DNA of 64,000 bases from Pectobacterium colocasium (GCF_020181655.1 NZ_CP084032.1:3844001-3908000), one strand, 5' to 3'. Positions 18,391-28,260 are shown, counted from the stretch's first letter. A program made the numbers and translations. The notes: generated by a model from the sequence alone, not told the origin.

Positions 18391-20343
18391 ATGAAGCATT
18401 CATTGGCACTCAGCCTGCTTGCTACGCTGGTCGCCACGACCGTTCATGCCGCTACCGTTGATCTACGGGTATTGGAAACCACCGATCTGCACAGCAATAT
18501 GATGGATTTCGACTACTACAAGGATACGCCAACCGATAAGTTTGGTCTGGTGCGTACCGCCAGCCTGATTAACGCCGCACGCGAACAGGCCACTAACAGC
18601 GTGCTGGTGGATAACGGCGATTTGATCCAGGGTAGTCCGTTGGGCGATTACATGGCCGCAAAAGGGCTGAAAGCCGGCGACGTGCACCCGGTTTATCAGG
18701 CGATGAACACGCTGGATTATTCCGTCGGCAACATCGGTAACCACGAATTCAACTATGGCCTGGACTACCTGCACAAGGCGCTGTCAGGCGCGAAATTCCC
18801 TTATGTGAACGCCAACGTGCTGGATGCCAAAACGGGTAAACCGCTGTTTACGCCTTATCACATTGAAAACAAGTCGGTTAAAGACCGCGACGGCAAACCG
18901 CATACCCTGCGCATCGGCTATATTGGCTTCGTCCCGCCACAGGTCATGGTGTGGGATAAAGCCAATTTAACAGGAAAGGTCACCGTGGAAGACATCACGG
19001 AGAGCGCCAAAAAATGGGTGCCGGAAATGCGTAAGCAAGGGGCCGATCTGGTCATTGTTATCCCCCATTCCGGCCTTTCTGCCGAGCCGTACAAAGCGAT
19101 GGCGGAAAATTCTGTTTACTATCTCAGCCAGGTTCCGGGCGTTGACGCGATCATGTTTGGTCATGCTCACGCGGTTTTCCCCAGCAATGACTTTGCCAAC
19201 ATCAAGGGCGCTGACATCAAACAGGGAACGCTCAACGGCATCCCTGCGGTGATGCCAGGACAATGGGGTGACCATCTCGGCGTCGTCGATTTCACGTTGA
19301 ATAACGACAGCGGCACATGGAAGGTGGAACAGGCGAAAGCGGAAGCCAGACCGATCTATGACAAAGCGCAGAAGAAATCACTGGCGGCGGAAGACGACAA
19401 GCTGGTGAAAGAGCTTTCCGATGCACACCAGAATACACGCGAGTTTGTCAGCAAACCGATCGGCAAATCCGCAGACAACATGTACAGCTACCTGTCGCTG
19501 ATTCAGGACGATCCTACCGTGCAGATCGTCAACAATGCCCAGCGTGCCTATGTAGAACACTTTATTCAGGGCGATCCCGATCTGGCCGATTTGCCGGTAC
19601 TTTCCGCCGCCGCACCGTTTAAAGCCGGTGGACGTAAAAACGATCCGGCCAGCTATGTCGAGGTAGAAAAAGGCCAGCTTACCTTCCGTAACGCTGCCGA
19701 TTTGTATCTTTATCCAAACACGCTGGTCGTTGTGAAAGTGAACGGACAGCAGGTGCAGGAGTGGCTGGAATGCTCGGCGGGTCAGTTCAAACAAATCGAC
19801 ACCAGCAAGCGTGAGCCGCAATCGTTGCTCAACTGGGATGGCTTCCGCACGTATAACTTCGACGTGATCGACGGCGTCAACTACCAGATTGATGTGACGC
19901 AACCTGCCCGTTATGACAGCGAGTGCGCGTTAATCAACGATAAGGCACACCGTATTAAAGGACTGACGTTTAACGGTAAACCGATTGATCCCAAAGCAAC
20001 CTTCCTGATCGCTACCAACAACTACCGCGCCTACGGCGAGAAATTTGCCGGTACGGGTGAGAAATACGTGGCCTTCGCCTCGCCGGATGAAAACCGCTCC
20101 GTTCTGGCGGCCTACATCAGCGCGGAAACGCAAAAGTCGGGAGAAGTGAAACCGCAGGCGGATAACAACTGGCGCCTGGCACCTATCGTCAGCGATACGC
20201 CACTGGATGTCCGTTTTGAAACGTCGCCGTCAGAGAAAGCCGCGACGTTTATCAAAGAGAAAGCCCAGTACCCGATGACGTCCATCGGTAATGATGAAAC
20301 GGGCTTTGCGGTTTATCGCCTTGACCTTCAGCACGCCAAATAA
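18391..20343 (+). CDS. cpdB: Periplasmic 2',3'-cyclic-nucleotide 2'-phosphodiesterase / 3'-nucleotidase
   Basis: Periplasmic scavenging enzyme that opens 2',3'-cyclic nucleotides and dephosphorylates 3'-nucleotides. The 650 residues have a signal peptide (1-20, VHA-AT). The N-terminal metallophosphatase domain carries [25 protein letters not shown] and FGHAHAVFP metal ligands. The C-terminal 5'-nucleotidase substrate domain is marked by NNYRAYG. The RBS AAGGAGT is nine bases ahead of the ATG. A hairpin at 20363-20392 ends the unit. Confidence 0.96.
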   Translation: MKHSLALSLLATLVATTVHAATVDLRVLETTDLHSNMMDFDYYKDTPTDKFGLVRTASLINAAREQATNSVLVDNGDLIQGSPLGDYMAAKGLKAGDVHPVYQAMNTLDYSVGNIGNHEFNYGLDYLHKALSGAKFPYVNANVLDAKTGKPLFTPYHIENKSVKDRDGKPHTLRIGYIGFVPPQVMVWDKANLTGKVTVEDITESAKKWVPEMRKQGADLVIVIPHSGLSAEPYKAMAENSVYYLSQVPGVDAIMFGHAHAVFPSNDFANIKGADIKQGTLNGIPAVMPGQWGDHLGVVDFTLNNDSGTWKVEQAKAEARPIYDKAQKKSLAAEDDKLVKELSDAHQNTREFVSKPIGKSADNMYSYLSLIQDDPTVQIVNNAQRAYVEHFIQGDPDLADLPVLSAAAPFKAGGRKNDPASYVEVEKGQLTFRNAADLYLYPNTLVVVKVNGQQVQEWLECSAGQFKQIDTSKREPQSLLNWDGFRTYNFDVIDGVNYQIDVTQPARYDSECALINDKAHRIKGLTFNGKPIDPKATFLIATNNYRAYGEKFAGTGEKYVAFASPDENRSVLAAYISAETQKSGEVKPQADNNWRLAPIVSDTPLDVRFETSPSEKAATFIKEKAQYPMTSIGNDETGFAVYRLDLQHAK

Positions 20344-20362
20344 GGGCTGATCGCGTTGTGTC

Positions 20363-20392
20363 CACAGGCTCTTGCTACCGCAGGAGCCTGTG
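20363..20392. terminator. Hairpin between cpdB and ytfH
   Basis: A perfect 9-bp stem CACAGGCTC / GAGCCTGTG with a 12-base loop, in the 57-bp convergent gap. No long T-run, so the confidence as an intrinsic terminator is moderate. Confidence 0.6.
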
Positions 20393-20400
20393 CGTTGCGC

Positions 20401-20784
20401 TTAGAGCGGTTCAGCCGTACTATTCGCCGACGCATCAAACTTTTGCTGAGATAACAGCACATTATCCATGTTCTGTTCTGCCCAATACGTGAGCTCGGCA
20501 ATCGGCTTGGCCAGCGTTTTCCCCATTTGAGTCGAGGCGTATTCCACCGTCACGGGAATCGTCGGAAAGACGGTTCGCTCAACAAAGCCGTCACGCACCA
20601 GATTTTTTAGCGTTTGCGACAATACCTTTTGTGAAATCCCTTCTACGTCGCGTCTTAGCTGATTAAAGCGCATCGGTCGCTCAACCAAAATATTGAGGAT
20701 CAGCAACGTCCATTTATCCGCCACGCGATCCAAAATCATGCGGGTCGGGCAGTTTTGTGCATAAACATCATAACGTTTGCTCAT
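20401..20784 (-). CDS. ytfH: HxlR-family transcriptional regulator (YtfH-like)
   Basis: A 127-residue winged-helix regulator. The conserved near-N-terminal Cys is in QNCPTRMILD, followed by the HxlR core KWTLLILNILVERPMRFNQLRRDVEGISQKVLSQTLKNL. HxlR proteins often respond to electrophiles or quinones through that Cys. It is divergent from a flavodoxin-like quinone reductase gene, which is the probable target, matching the E. coli ytfH-qorB logic although the partner enzyme differs. Its upstream region contains a 23-bp ERIC fragment. Confidence 0.88.
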   Translation of the reverse strand: MSKRYDVYAQNCPTRMILDRVADKWTLLILNILVERPMRFNQLRRDVEGISQKVLSQTLKNLVRDGFVERTVFPTIPVTVEYASTQMGKTLAKPIAELTYWAEQNMDNVLLSQQKFDASANSTAEPL

Positions 20785-20801
20785 CGGCGAGTTTCCATAT
20801 A

Positions 20802-20824
20802 GCAGCCTGAAGTATGGCGGGTAT
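20802..20824. repeat. ERIC right-end fragment
   Basis: GCAGCCTGAAGTATGGCGGG and the following TAT resemble the terminal GCAGCTTGAAGTATGACG of the complete ERIC elements in this window. No left arm is visible, so this is a remnant or a chance match. Confidence 0.45.
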
Positions 20825-20999
20825 GGTTACCTTGAAGATACCAACTCACTTAAAAGTGCTGTCTTAACAGAACCATAAGGCTCCGATATAGTCCTCACAT
20901 TATAAAGTTAGTATCGATTAGAAAGCACGTATCACTTGCGGGGCAGCATGACAAGGCTCCAGCGTATTGTTGATAAACACAGAGAAACGAGGAAAGGTT

Positions 21000-21554
21000 A
21001 TGTCAAAAGCAGTCGTTATTTATCATTCAGGCTATGGTCACACGCAACGTTTAGCTCATGCCGTCGCCGAGGGTGCCAACGCCGAACTGATTGCCATCGA
21101 TGCGGAAGGAAACATCAGCGATGCAGAGTGGGAGAAACTCGCCGCCGCCGACGCGATTATCTTTGGTACGCCGACCTACATGGGTGGCCCGACCTGGCAG
21201 TTCAAGAAATTTGCGGATGCCAGCTCGAAAGCCTGGTTTACCCGTGCCTGGAGCAACAAGGTGTTTGGCGGTTTTACTAACAGCGCCAGCCTGAACGGGG
21301 ACAAGCAGGTCACCCTGATTTATCTGCAAACGCTGGCTTCACAGCACGGCGGAATTTGGGTCAGCCTGAACCAACTGCCCTCCAATGCCAAAGCGGCAAA
21401 ACGCGACGATTTGAATAACCTCGGTGGTTCCGTGGGTCTGCTGGCACAGACGCCGTCTGACGCCAGCGCAGATGAAGTGGTTGCCGGCGATCTGGCGACC
21501 GGTAAGCTGTATGGTCAACGCATCGCTGATATCGCTGCAAAACTGGCTAACTAG
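21000..21554 (+). CDS. Flavodoxin-family NAD(P)H:quinone oxidoreductase-like protein
   Basis: A 184-residue flavodoxin-fold protein. The FMN phosphate loop is YHSGYGHTQ near the N-terminus, and the second FMN loop is GTPTYMGGPTWQFKKF. WrbA-related proteins reduce quinones by two electrons. ATG 21000 is preceded by GAGGAAAGG; an upstream in-frame TTG is rejected. It is divergent from the HxlR regulator across a 215-bp region and is probably controlled by it. A strong terminator follows at 21593. It is too short and divergent for me to name it wrbA or qorB. Confidence 0.82.
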   Translation: MSKAVVIYHSGYGHTQRLAHAVAEGANAELIAIDAEGNISDAEWEKLAAADAIIFGTPTYMGGPTWQFKKFADASSKAWFTRAWSNKVFGGFTNSASLNGDKQVTLIYLQTLASQHGGIWVSLNQLPSNAKAAKRDDLNNLGGSVGLLAQTPSDASADEVVAGDLATGKLYGQRIADIAAKLAN

Positions 21555-21592
21555 TTCAGCAACACACTCTACGTACCATTATCCAATGCACA

Positions 21593-21620
21593 AGCGCCGC
21601 CCTTTCGCGGCGCTTTTTTT
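21593..21620 (+). terminator. Rho-independent terminator of the flavodoxin gene
   Basis: The stem AGCGCCGC / GCGGCGCT with a 6-base loop, followed by six T on the plus strand. Confidence 0.92.
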
Positions 21621-21625
21621 ATCCG

Positions 21626-22048
21626 CTAGTCGCGAAACGATCCCCGCCCATTGCGATAATACCCATTCCCCCGCTCATGCCCGCGTCGGTCCCAATCACC
21701 GCGACGCGGCCCGCGATCGTCAACGTAGCGAGGGGGATCAAAGCGGCGATTATCATAATCGCGCCTGTCGCGCTGGCTCTCACGCCACCAGCGGGCATCG
21801 CGCCAACGCCAGCCATCCCAATAGTAACCGTGCCGATTACGTTCGCCACGGTGATAACCCCGATGCTCCTGCCACCAGCGCTCGCTGCGCCAGTCATAGC
21901 CATCCCAGTAATTACCACGTCTGTCACGTTCACCAATATTCAACGTGATACCGGGCATCAGATCAATGCTGGCCCCCTTAGCCTCTGGTGCTGGCATAAC
22001 CGCAAACATTCCCATAAACAGGGCACTGATGACGAGTGGCTTAAACAT
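21626..22048 (-). CDS. DUF2502 exported protein (YpeC-like)
   Basis: A 140-residue exported protein with a signal peptide (about 1-25). The body is very rich in Arg, Asp, Gly, Tyr and Trp. It has two tandem versions of a block built on G-x-YWDG-x-x-WR-x-x-RWW (about residues 42-100), then an Arg/Asp-rich tail. It resembles E. coli YpeC in the opening LMPGITLNIGERD-like motif. No function is known. The compositional bias gives many long shadow ORFs on the other strand, which were ignored. Confidence 0.82.
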   Translation of the reverse strand: MFKPLVISALFMGMFAVMPAPEAKGASIDLMPGITLNIGERDRRGNYWDGYDWRSERWWQEHRGYHRGERNRHGYYWDGWRWRDARWWRESQRDRRDYDNRRFDPPRYVDDRGPRRGDWDRRGHERGNGYYRNGRGSFRD

Positions 22049-22347
22049 AGGGTAACTCCTTGCTCACCGCGACTGCGGCCTTGCAAAGGTATACGGGGAA
22101 TTCCTCTGCGCCACTATCAGATAAATACGCATTTTCCTGACTTTACCATTCTTAACGTTTCGCTAACGCCAATGCCCGCTATACATCATCACCCTATTAA
22201 TTCATTAATAAATTTAATACCAAAAAACCTGAAATATACGAATAAATGCAGAATAACCGAGTAACCATAGGGAATAAATATTAGAAATATTCACCTAAAG
22301 GTTAATACTTACTCTCAGAATATCCGTCATTCATAGAGGGAACAGCG

Positions 22348-24015
22348 ATGAGCGAAAACTATACGGTGGGCGATTACTTACTGGATCGCCTGACACAAGT
22401 TGGTATTCAGCATCTCTTCGGCGTGCCGGGCGATTACAATCTGCATTTTCTCGACCACGTTATCAGGCACCCGGATATCACCTGGGTGGGTTGTGCGAAC
22501 GAATTAAACGCCGCTTACGCCGCCGATGGCTATGCACGACGTCGTACAGCGGCGGCGCTGCTCACCACCTTCGGCGTGGGGGAACTCAGCGCAATTAACG
22601 GCATTGCGGGCAGCTACGCGGAATGCCTCCCCGTTATTCACATTGCCGCCGCGCCCAGTCTCGCTTCACAACGCAACGGTGAATTACTCCACCATACATT
22701 AGGCGACGGCGATTTCAGTCACTTTTCCCGCATGGCGGCCGAAGTCACTGTCGCACAGGCCAGCCTCACCGTCGAAAACGCCACCACAGAGATTGATAGG
22801 ATTATTGGAGAAGCACTTTCTCAGCACAAACCGGTATATCTGTTTCTGCCATTGGACGTGGCTGCGGCACCGATCGACGCGCAACCGTACCCACTCGCGA
22901 TCCCTAAACCCTTGCGCTCTGACGATGCTCTACGAGCCTTTACCGCAGCCGCCACAGCGATGCTCAGCGAGGCAAAATCGGTCTCACTGCTGGCCGACTT
23001 TCTGGCGCAGCGTGCTGGCGTCGCTGGGCAAATTCAACGCTGGCTCGATAAAACACCGTTCCCACACGCTACGTTGCTAATGGGGAAAGGCACATTAAAC
23101 GAACAGCACCATAACTTTACTGGCACCTACGCGGGTCGCGGCAGTCACGAAGCGATCCGGGCACACATCGAAGACGCTGATGTTATCATTAGCATCGGCG
23201 TACGCTATACCGATACGATTACCACTGGCTTCAGCCACCAGATTTCCTGCGAAAAAAACATCGATATCCAGCCAACATTGGCTCGTGTCGGCAGTCAGGT
23301 TTTTCCTTCTGTTCCAATGTCGGATGCTATCGCCGCGTTGGAAAAAATCACCGCGCCGCTCGCGCCCCGCTGGGATCGCAGCCCCATTACGCCTCCGGCT
23401 TTACTGCAATCAGAGCATAAAGGCATGCTCAACCAGCGCGAGTTTTGGCAACAGATACAGCATTTCCTCCGCCCTGGCGATATTCTCGTGACGGATCAAG
23501 GAACCTCCTGTTTTGGGGCCGCAACACTCCGACTGCCGAGGGACTGTCATTTCATCGTTCAGCCACTGTGGGGCTCGATAGGCTACTCTCTGCCAGCCGC
23601 ATTCGGCGCACAAATTGCCGAACCAGAACGGCGCGTGGTGCTATTGATCGGCGACGGCTCACTTCAGCTCACCGTACAGGAACTTGGCTCTATCATTCGG
23701 GATCGCTTGAACATGGTCATTGTGGTGCTGAATAACGAGGGCTACACCGTCGAACGGGCGATTCACGGCCCTGAGCAGCGCTACAATGATATCGCCGCCT
23801 GGAACTGGACGCAGCTTCCCGCCGCGCTAGGCGCGGATGACAACGAGATACTCTGCGAACAGGTGCGCTCACCGGAAGCTCTCGCCCAGGTGCTTGAACT
23901 CGTGAACGCAGAATCTCGCTTGTCGCTTATAGAGGTTGTGTTGCCGAGAATGGATATACCCGCGCTTTTACACACCATCACGCAGTCGATTGAGACCCGC
24001 AATACCGTGCAATAG
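22348..24015 (+). CDS. ipdC: Indolepyruvate decarboxylase
   Basis: ThDP-dependent decarboxylase of 555 residues. It converts indole-3-pyruvate to indole-3-acetaldehyde in the tryptophan route to the plant hormone auxin; phenylpyruvate and pyruvate are possible alternatives. It has the FGVPGDYNL opening, the catalytic Glu in CANELNAAYAADGYAR, the HH pair in LLHHTLGDG, and the ThDP motif GDGSLQ...NN near residues 435-463. It stands alone between the DUF2502 gene and ytfE. Substrate preference cannot be fixed from sequence, but similarity is closer to IpdC than to pyruvate decarboxylases as recalled. Confidence 0.87.
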   Translation: MSENYTVGDYLLDRLTQVGIQHLFGVPGDYNLHFLDHVIRHPDITWVGCANELNAAYAADGYARRRTAAALLTTFGVGELSAINGIAGSYAECLPVIHIAAAPSLASQRNGELLHHTLGDGDFSHFSRMAAEVTVAQASLTVENATTEIDRIIGEALSQHKPVYLFLPLDVAAAPIDAQPYPLAIPKPLRSDDALRAFTAAATAMLSEAKSVSLLADFLAQRAGVAGQIQRWLDKTPFPHATLLMGKGTLNEQHHNFTGTYAGRGSHEAIRAHIEDADVIISIGVRYTDTITTGFSHQISCEKNIDIQPTLARVGSQVFPSVPMSDAIAALEKITAPLAPRWDRSPITPPALLQSEHKGMLNQREFWQQIQHFLRPGDILVTDQGTSCFGAATLRLPRDCHFIVQPLWGSIGYSLPAAFGAQIAEPERRVVLLIGDGSLQLTVQELGSIIRDRLNMVIVVLNNEGYTVERAIHGPEQRYNDIAAWNWTQLPAALGADDNEILCEQVRSPEALAQVLELVNAESRLSLIEVVLPRMDIPALLHTITQSIETRNTVQ

Positions 24016-24065
24016 CACCGCATACTTTATACCGCTTACCTCGTAAGCGGTATATTCAACGCATA

Positions 24066-24088
24066 AAGATGCATTTAAAATACAATTT
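24066..24088 (+). promoter_or_regulatory. NsrR operator upstream of ytfE
   Basis: AAGATGCATTTAAAATACAA plus TTT is, from memory, nearly the NsrR consensus (AAGATGCATTTAAAATACAT and onward). It lies 30-52 bases before the ytfE ATG, where it would overlap the promoter. The gene for NsrR itself is at 40246-40671. Confidence 0.85.
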
Positions 24089-24117
24089 ATAGACTACATT
24101 CGTTGAGAGGCATCATC

Positions 24118-24783
24118 ATGGCATACCGCGATCAATCTCTGGGTGAGTTGGCTATCGCTATTCCGCGCGCGACCAAACTCTTTCGTGAACTCAATCTGGA
24201 CTTCTGCTGCGGCGGAAAGCAAACGCTCAGTCGCGCTGCGGGCAAAAAGGATCTCAATATCGACGAGCTGGAAGCGCAGTTAGAAAAACTGGCTGCTCAG
24301 CCTTCCGATGCGCGGGACTGGCGTGAAGCGCCGCTGGCCGACATTATCGCGTACATCATCCCTCGTTTTCACGATCGCCATCGCGAACAACTGCCGGAAC
24401 TGATTCTGATGGCAGAAAAAGTCGAACGTGTGCATCACGATAAAGCCGATTGCCCGCACGGCCTCGCCAACCAACTGACCGCCATTTATCACGAGCTGTC
24501 TCAGCACATGATGAAAGAAGAACGTATCCTCTTCCCGATGATCGGTCAGGGAATGGGGGCAAATGCCGCAGCGCCGATTTCAGTCATGGAGCATGAACAC
24601 GATGACGCCGGGCGTGATGTGGAAGTGGTCAAAGAACTGACCAACGGCGTCGTGCCACCGGAAGGTGCCTGCAACACCTGGCGTGCACTGTATTCCGGTA
24701 TCAACGAGTTCATTACCGACCTGATGGAGCACATCCATCTGGAAAACAATTTGCTGTTCCCACGCGCGCTGCGCGGTGAGTAA
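24118..24783 (+). CDS. ytfE: Iron-sulfur cluster repair di-iron protein YtfE (RIC)
   Basis: Di-iron hemerythrin-like protein that helps restore Fe-S clusters damaged by nitric oxide or peroxide. The 221 residues comprise a ScdA N-terminal domain with the Cys pair C30-C31 in DFCCGGKQ, then a hemerythrin domain. Its His/Glu ligands are visible in [28 protein letters not shown] and [11 protein letters not shown]. The ATG at 24118 is chosen to match homologues; an in-frame start 15 bases earlier is less likely. Regulation by NsrR is strongly indicated by the upstream site. Confidence 0.95.
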   Translation: MAYRDQSLGELAIAIPRATKLFRELNLDFCCGGKQTLSRAAGKKDLNIDELEAQLEKLAAQPSDARDWREAPLADIIAYIIPRFHDRHREQLPELILMAEKVERVHHDKADCPHGLANQLTAIYHELSQHMMKEERILFPMIGQGMGANAAAPISVMEHEHDDAGRDVEVVKELTNGVVPPEGACNTWRALYSGINEFITDLMEHIHLENNLLFPRALRGE

Positions 24784-24835
24784 TGTCGCTTCAATAAAAA
24801 AAGAAAGTCAGTAGAAAATAAAAAAGGCTGACGAG

Positions 24836-24940
24836 CGGGAATAACGGATAGATCGTAAAGACGCTGTGAACACCTCCCTGTGCGCTCGAGTTGCGCCATC
24901 CATGGCGCAAACGCTTTACTCTTCTATTCCGTTACTCCCG
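24836..24940. repeat. 105-bp long inverted-repeat element
   Basis: The outer arms CGGGAATAACGGATAGATCG-TAAAG (24836-24860) and CTTTACTCTTCTATTCCGTT-ACTCCCG (24914-24940) pair over about 25 bp with a few mismatches. Inside is a perfect 8-bp stem TTGCGCCA / TGGCGCAA with loop TCCA (24891-24910). There is no ORF. It lies between ytfE and fklB and has the look of a dispersed palindromic element, or of a structured RNA. Confidence 0.65.
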
Positions 24941-24974
24941 TTTGCGGTCAACAAATAGATTTGTCAACGATCTG

Positions 24975-25000
24975 AAAGGCGCTCAGTGAGCGCCTTTCTT
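24975..25000. terminator. Terminator between ytfE and fklB
   Basis: A perfect 10-bp stem AAAGGCGCTC / GAGCGCCTTT with loop AGT, then CTTTGTCT. It is positioned just after fklB (minus strand). Confidence 0.83.
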
Positions 25001-25010
25001 TGTCTGGAGA

Positions 25011-25631
25011 TTACAGAATTTCCAGCAGTTCCACTTCAAAAATCAGCGCGCTGAACGGCGGAATGGAAGCACCCGCGCCACGTTCGCCATACGCCAAATT
25101 GTGCGGAATATAGAGTTCCCACTTGGAACCGACTGGCATCAGCGTCAACGCTTCAATCCAGCCTGGAATCACACCGCTTACCGGGAATTCAGCAGGCTGA
25201 CCGCGCTGAACGGAGCTGTCGAACACGCTGCCGTCAATCAGACGGCCAGTGTAATGTACACGTACGCGATCCTGACGAGCTGGGATAGCGCCTTCACCCT
25301 GCGTCAACACACGGAATTGCAGACCAGATTCCGTGCTGTTCACACCTTCTTTCTGCGCGTTTTCAGTCAGGAACTGCTGACCTTCTACTGCCAGCACCTG
25401 TTGGCGCTCACGACGTACCGCATCGGCACGTTCATGAATTTCACGCAGCGCACGATGAACCACATCCACAGGCACCGCAGGCGCATTACCTTCCAGCGCG
25501 TCACGTAAACCAGCAAGCAGAGCTTCTGGGATCAGACCTTCAAGACCTGATTCCTGTAACTGTTGACCAACCTGTAAGCCGATGCCGTAACTTGCCTGCG
25601 CTTCGACGCTATCAAAAGAAGGAGTTGTCAT
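25011..25631 (-). CDS. fklB: FKBP-type peptidyl-prolyl cis-trans isomerase FklB
   Basis: A 206-residue prolyl isomerase (FKBP22 class). The N-terminal helical dimerisation region (about 1-100, starting [20 protein letters not shown]) is followed by the FKBP domain (about 110-206). That domain has [38 protein letters not shown] and [24 protein letters not shown]. It has no signal peptide, so it is cytoplasmic. It is divergent from ytfB as in E. coli. Confidence 0.95.
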   Translation of the reverse strand: MTTPSFDSVEAQASYGIGLQVGQQLQESGLEGLIPEALLAGLRDALEGNAPAVPVDVVHRALREIHERADAVRRERQQVLAVEGQQFLTENAQKEGVNSTESGLQFRVLTQGEGAIPARQDRVRVHYTGRLIDGSVFDSSVQRGQPAEFPVSGVIPGWIEALTLMPVGSKWELYIPHNLAYGERGAGASIPPFSALIFEVELLEIL

Positions 25632-26009
25632 GGATGTTCCTTTTAATCTGTAAAAAACTGAAAGCGCAGCATAACAGCGACAGGGATTGGGGTAAAATCA
25701 TGTGTGCAGGTAATCACGTTAACCGCACGCCAGCCAAGCCATTCCGGGAAGCTGTCCTATACTGGTAGTTCCGATGTTTCGGGTTCAGCGGTTACCTTAA
25801 TCATCAACGCGTTAACTGGTCAGCTCATACAGATTATCGGTATACTGGATTGCGTTATCATCCTGATACTGTTTTTATGCCGACGCCGTCTGGCGAGTGA
25901 TATAGCGTAGTGGATGGCGCAGATAGTTGAGCTGCCGATATAGCGTTGCTAATGACATCGTTTTTATACTGAACTGTTTTTATACTGAATTGTAGTAAGA
26001 GAGGTCACC
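25632..26009. other. Intergenic region fklB / ytfB
   Basis: 378 bases between divergent genes. No credible ORF. It contains two adjacent 16-bp direct repeats (25960-25991), each with a TATACT that could serve as a -10 hexamer for ytfB, giving two overlapping candidate start sites. Confidence 0.5.
25960..25991 (+). repeat. Two 16-bp tandem repeats containing TATACT
   Basis: GTTTTTATACTGAACT is followed immediately by GTTTTTATACTGAATT (15 of 16 identical), ending 18 bases before the ytfB ATG. Confidence 0.75.
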
Positions 26010-26720
26010 ATGGGCAGAATTGCGCCCAGGAAGCGGAAAACCACCTGGGATTATCAAACGCTAGTACGCTTCTGCCAGCGAATTATCCAGCGGCAGCCCT
26101 CACATGCTGTAGCCGTAGAAAACGACGGGGAACGCGAAGACCAGGAACGCCTGGCTCCTGCTTCCCGGCGTGAACGCCTTGGTGCCCTGCTGCAAAAAAT
26201 CTGGCATCTGCCCGATGGCTACCACTGGATGGAACCCTTGCCGCTCCTCCACCGCCGTTGGATTTTAATCGCTATCGCCCTGCTTCTGGTTGTCTTGCTC
26301 TGGCCTTACAGCGCACAACACCCGCAACCGACCCGAACCATGCCTATTCCTCTGACCCAGGCGGATAATCAGGCTGCAATGCAGGCGGTGATTATTGAAA
26401 ATCAGCCTTCAACGTCACATCAGCAACCTGCCACAACGCCGCCAACGCCGTCATCAGCACCGTGGCGGCAGTATGAGATTGCTTCAGGGCAAACGCTGGC
26501 TCAGCTCTTTCGCGATAACAATCTGCCCGTCAGCGACGTGTTCGCGATGGCACAGGTGGAAGGTAGGGATAAACCGCTCAGCAATTTACGGGCGGGTCAG
26601 GAAGTTAAATTACAGTTGAATGCGCAAGGCATGGTCGCAGAGTTGGAAATCGAAACCACGGCAAACCAGACGATTCGATTCACCCGCGGTGCAGATGGCG
26701 CTTTTACGCGTACTCGCTAA
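26010..26720 (+). CDS. ytfB: OapA-family cell envelope protein YtfB
   Basis: A 236-residue protein with a basic cytoplasmic N-terminus (about 1-80) and one transmembrane helix at about 84-100. A Pro/Thr/Gln-rich linker follows, then a C-terminal OapA/LysM-like domain (about 150-236) with YEIASGQTLAQLFRDNNLP and LRAGQEVKLQLN. E. coli YtfB is linked to cell division and glycan binding; transfer of that role is inference. Its stop overlaps the last codons of the convergent DUF488 gene by four bases. Confidence 0.88.
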   Translation: MGRIAPRKRKTTWDYQTLVRFCQRIIQRQPSHAVAVENDGEREDQERLAPASRRERLGALLQKIWHLPDGYHWMEPLPLLHRRWILIAIALLLVVLLWPYSAQHPQPTRTMPIPLTQADNQAAMQAVIIENQPSTSHQQPATTPPTPSSAPWRQYEIASGQTLAQLFRDNNLPVSDVFAMAQVEGRDKPLSNLRAGQEVKLQLNAQGMVAELEIETTANQTIRFTRGADGAFTRTR

Positions 26721-27079
26721 TGATTTAGCCGCTCCAATAGAAAATCGCGCAGAACAATAGCATGGTTGTGCTGCGCGTTTTTACTGCCATAAAGCAACGT
26801 GATGGTTTGCTTCTGTTCAAGCAACATCAACAGTCTCTCGCACGCCGTTCCCTGCGCTAACTCATTACGATAATAATCCACAAATTCCATCCAGCGCTCC
26901 GGCTCGGCGTGAAACCATTTCCGCAGCTCGCTGCTCGGCGCGATGTCTTTAAACCACTCCACCCCTTCCAGGCGCGCTTTACTGATGCCACGTGGCCACA
27001 AGCGGTCAACCAGAAAAGTGGGAGAAGAGAAAGGCGCGTGCGCGTCATAGACGCGGATAAGGTGGATTAAATCAGACAT
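26717..27079 (-). CDS. DUF488 family protein (YeaO-like)
   Basis: A 120-residue protein of unknown function. It has the DUF488 hallmarks VDRLWPRGISKARL near the N-terminus and TLLYGSKNAQHNHAIVLRDFL near the C-terminus. ATG 27079 has GGAGG four bases upstream; the frame continues 15 codons further but without a good RBS. It is convergent with ytfB (overlapping stops). The family is widespread and uncharacterised. Confidence 0.85.
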   Translation of the reverse strand: MSDLIHLIRVYDAHAPFSSPTFLVDRLWPRGISKARLEGVEWFKDIAPSSELRKWFHAEPERWMEFVDYYRNELAQGTACERLLMLLEQKQTITLLYGSKNAQHNHAIVLRDFLLERLNH

Positions 27080-27143
27080 GCGGCCTCCGGCCTCATTTTT
27101 TAGGTATCGGTAATGATAAGTCATTTCCCATCCCTAAAATGCA

Positions 27144-27168
27144 AAACGCTGGCACAAGGCCAGCGTTT
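27144..27168 (-). terminator. Terminator of the rpsF-priB-rpsR-rplI operon
   Basis: A perfect 10-bp stem AAACGCTGGC / GCCAGCGTTT with loop ACAAG. On the minus strand it continues TTTTGCATTTT, 41 bases after the rplI stop. Confidence 0.85.
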
Positions 27169-27208
27169 CACATGTTAACTAAAGTATTAATTCGACGACA
27201 AACGTGAA

Positions 27209-27661
27209 TTATGCTTCAGCAACAACAACGACATTCAGCTCAGCAAATACATCGCTGTGTACCTGGAAGCTTACTTCGTGCTCACCCAGAGTACGCAGAA
27301 CGCCGTTCGGCAGGCGAACTTCGCTCTTAGCAATGTCAACACCGGCAGCCGTTACCGCATCAGCGATATCGCGAGTACCGATGGAACCGAACAGTTTACC
27401 TTCGTCGCCTGCTTTAGACGCGATGGTAACGCTACCCAGTTCTTTGATCTTAGCGGCGCGAGCTTCAGCAGCAGCCAGAACGTCAGCCAGTTTGGCTTCC
27501 AGTTCAGCACGGCGTGCTTCGAAGAACTCAACGTTTTTCTTGGTTGCAGGGACAGCTTTGCCCTGTGGAACCAGGAAGTTACGAGCGTAGCCCGCTTTAA
27601 CGTTTACCTGATCACCCAGGCTGCCCAGGTTTGCTACTTTATCAAGCAGAATAACTTGCAT
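27209..27661 (-). CDS. rplI: 50S ribosomal protein L9
   Basis: A 150-residue large-subunit protein that binds 23S rRNA at the base of the L1 stalk. The N-terminal domain [30 protein letters not shown] is diagnostic, followed by the long connecting helix and the C-terminal domain. It is the last gene of the S6 operon, 41 bases after rpsR. Confidence 0.98.
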   Translation of the reverse strand: MQVILLDKVANLGSLGDQVNVKAGYARNFLVPQGKAVPATKKNVEFFEARRAELEAKLADVLAAAEARAAKIKELGSVTIASKAGDEGKLFGSIGTRDIADAVTAAGVDIAKSEVRLPNGVLRTLGEHEVSFQVHSDVFAELNVVVVAEA

Positions 27662-27702
27662 TACTTTATCCTCTCAAAGTCTCGTTAATGGACAGTGGCC
27701 GA

Positions 27703-28255
<553 letters not shown>

Positions 28256-28260
28256 AACAA

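Noticed and set aside
25704-25910. 68-codon ORF in the fklB-ytfB gap
   Set aside because: No RBS or family; hydrophobic end is explained by chance in intergenic DNA.
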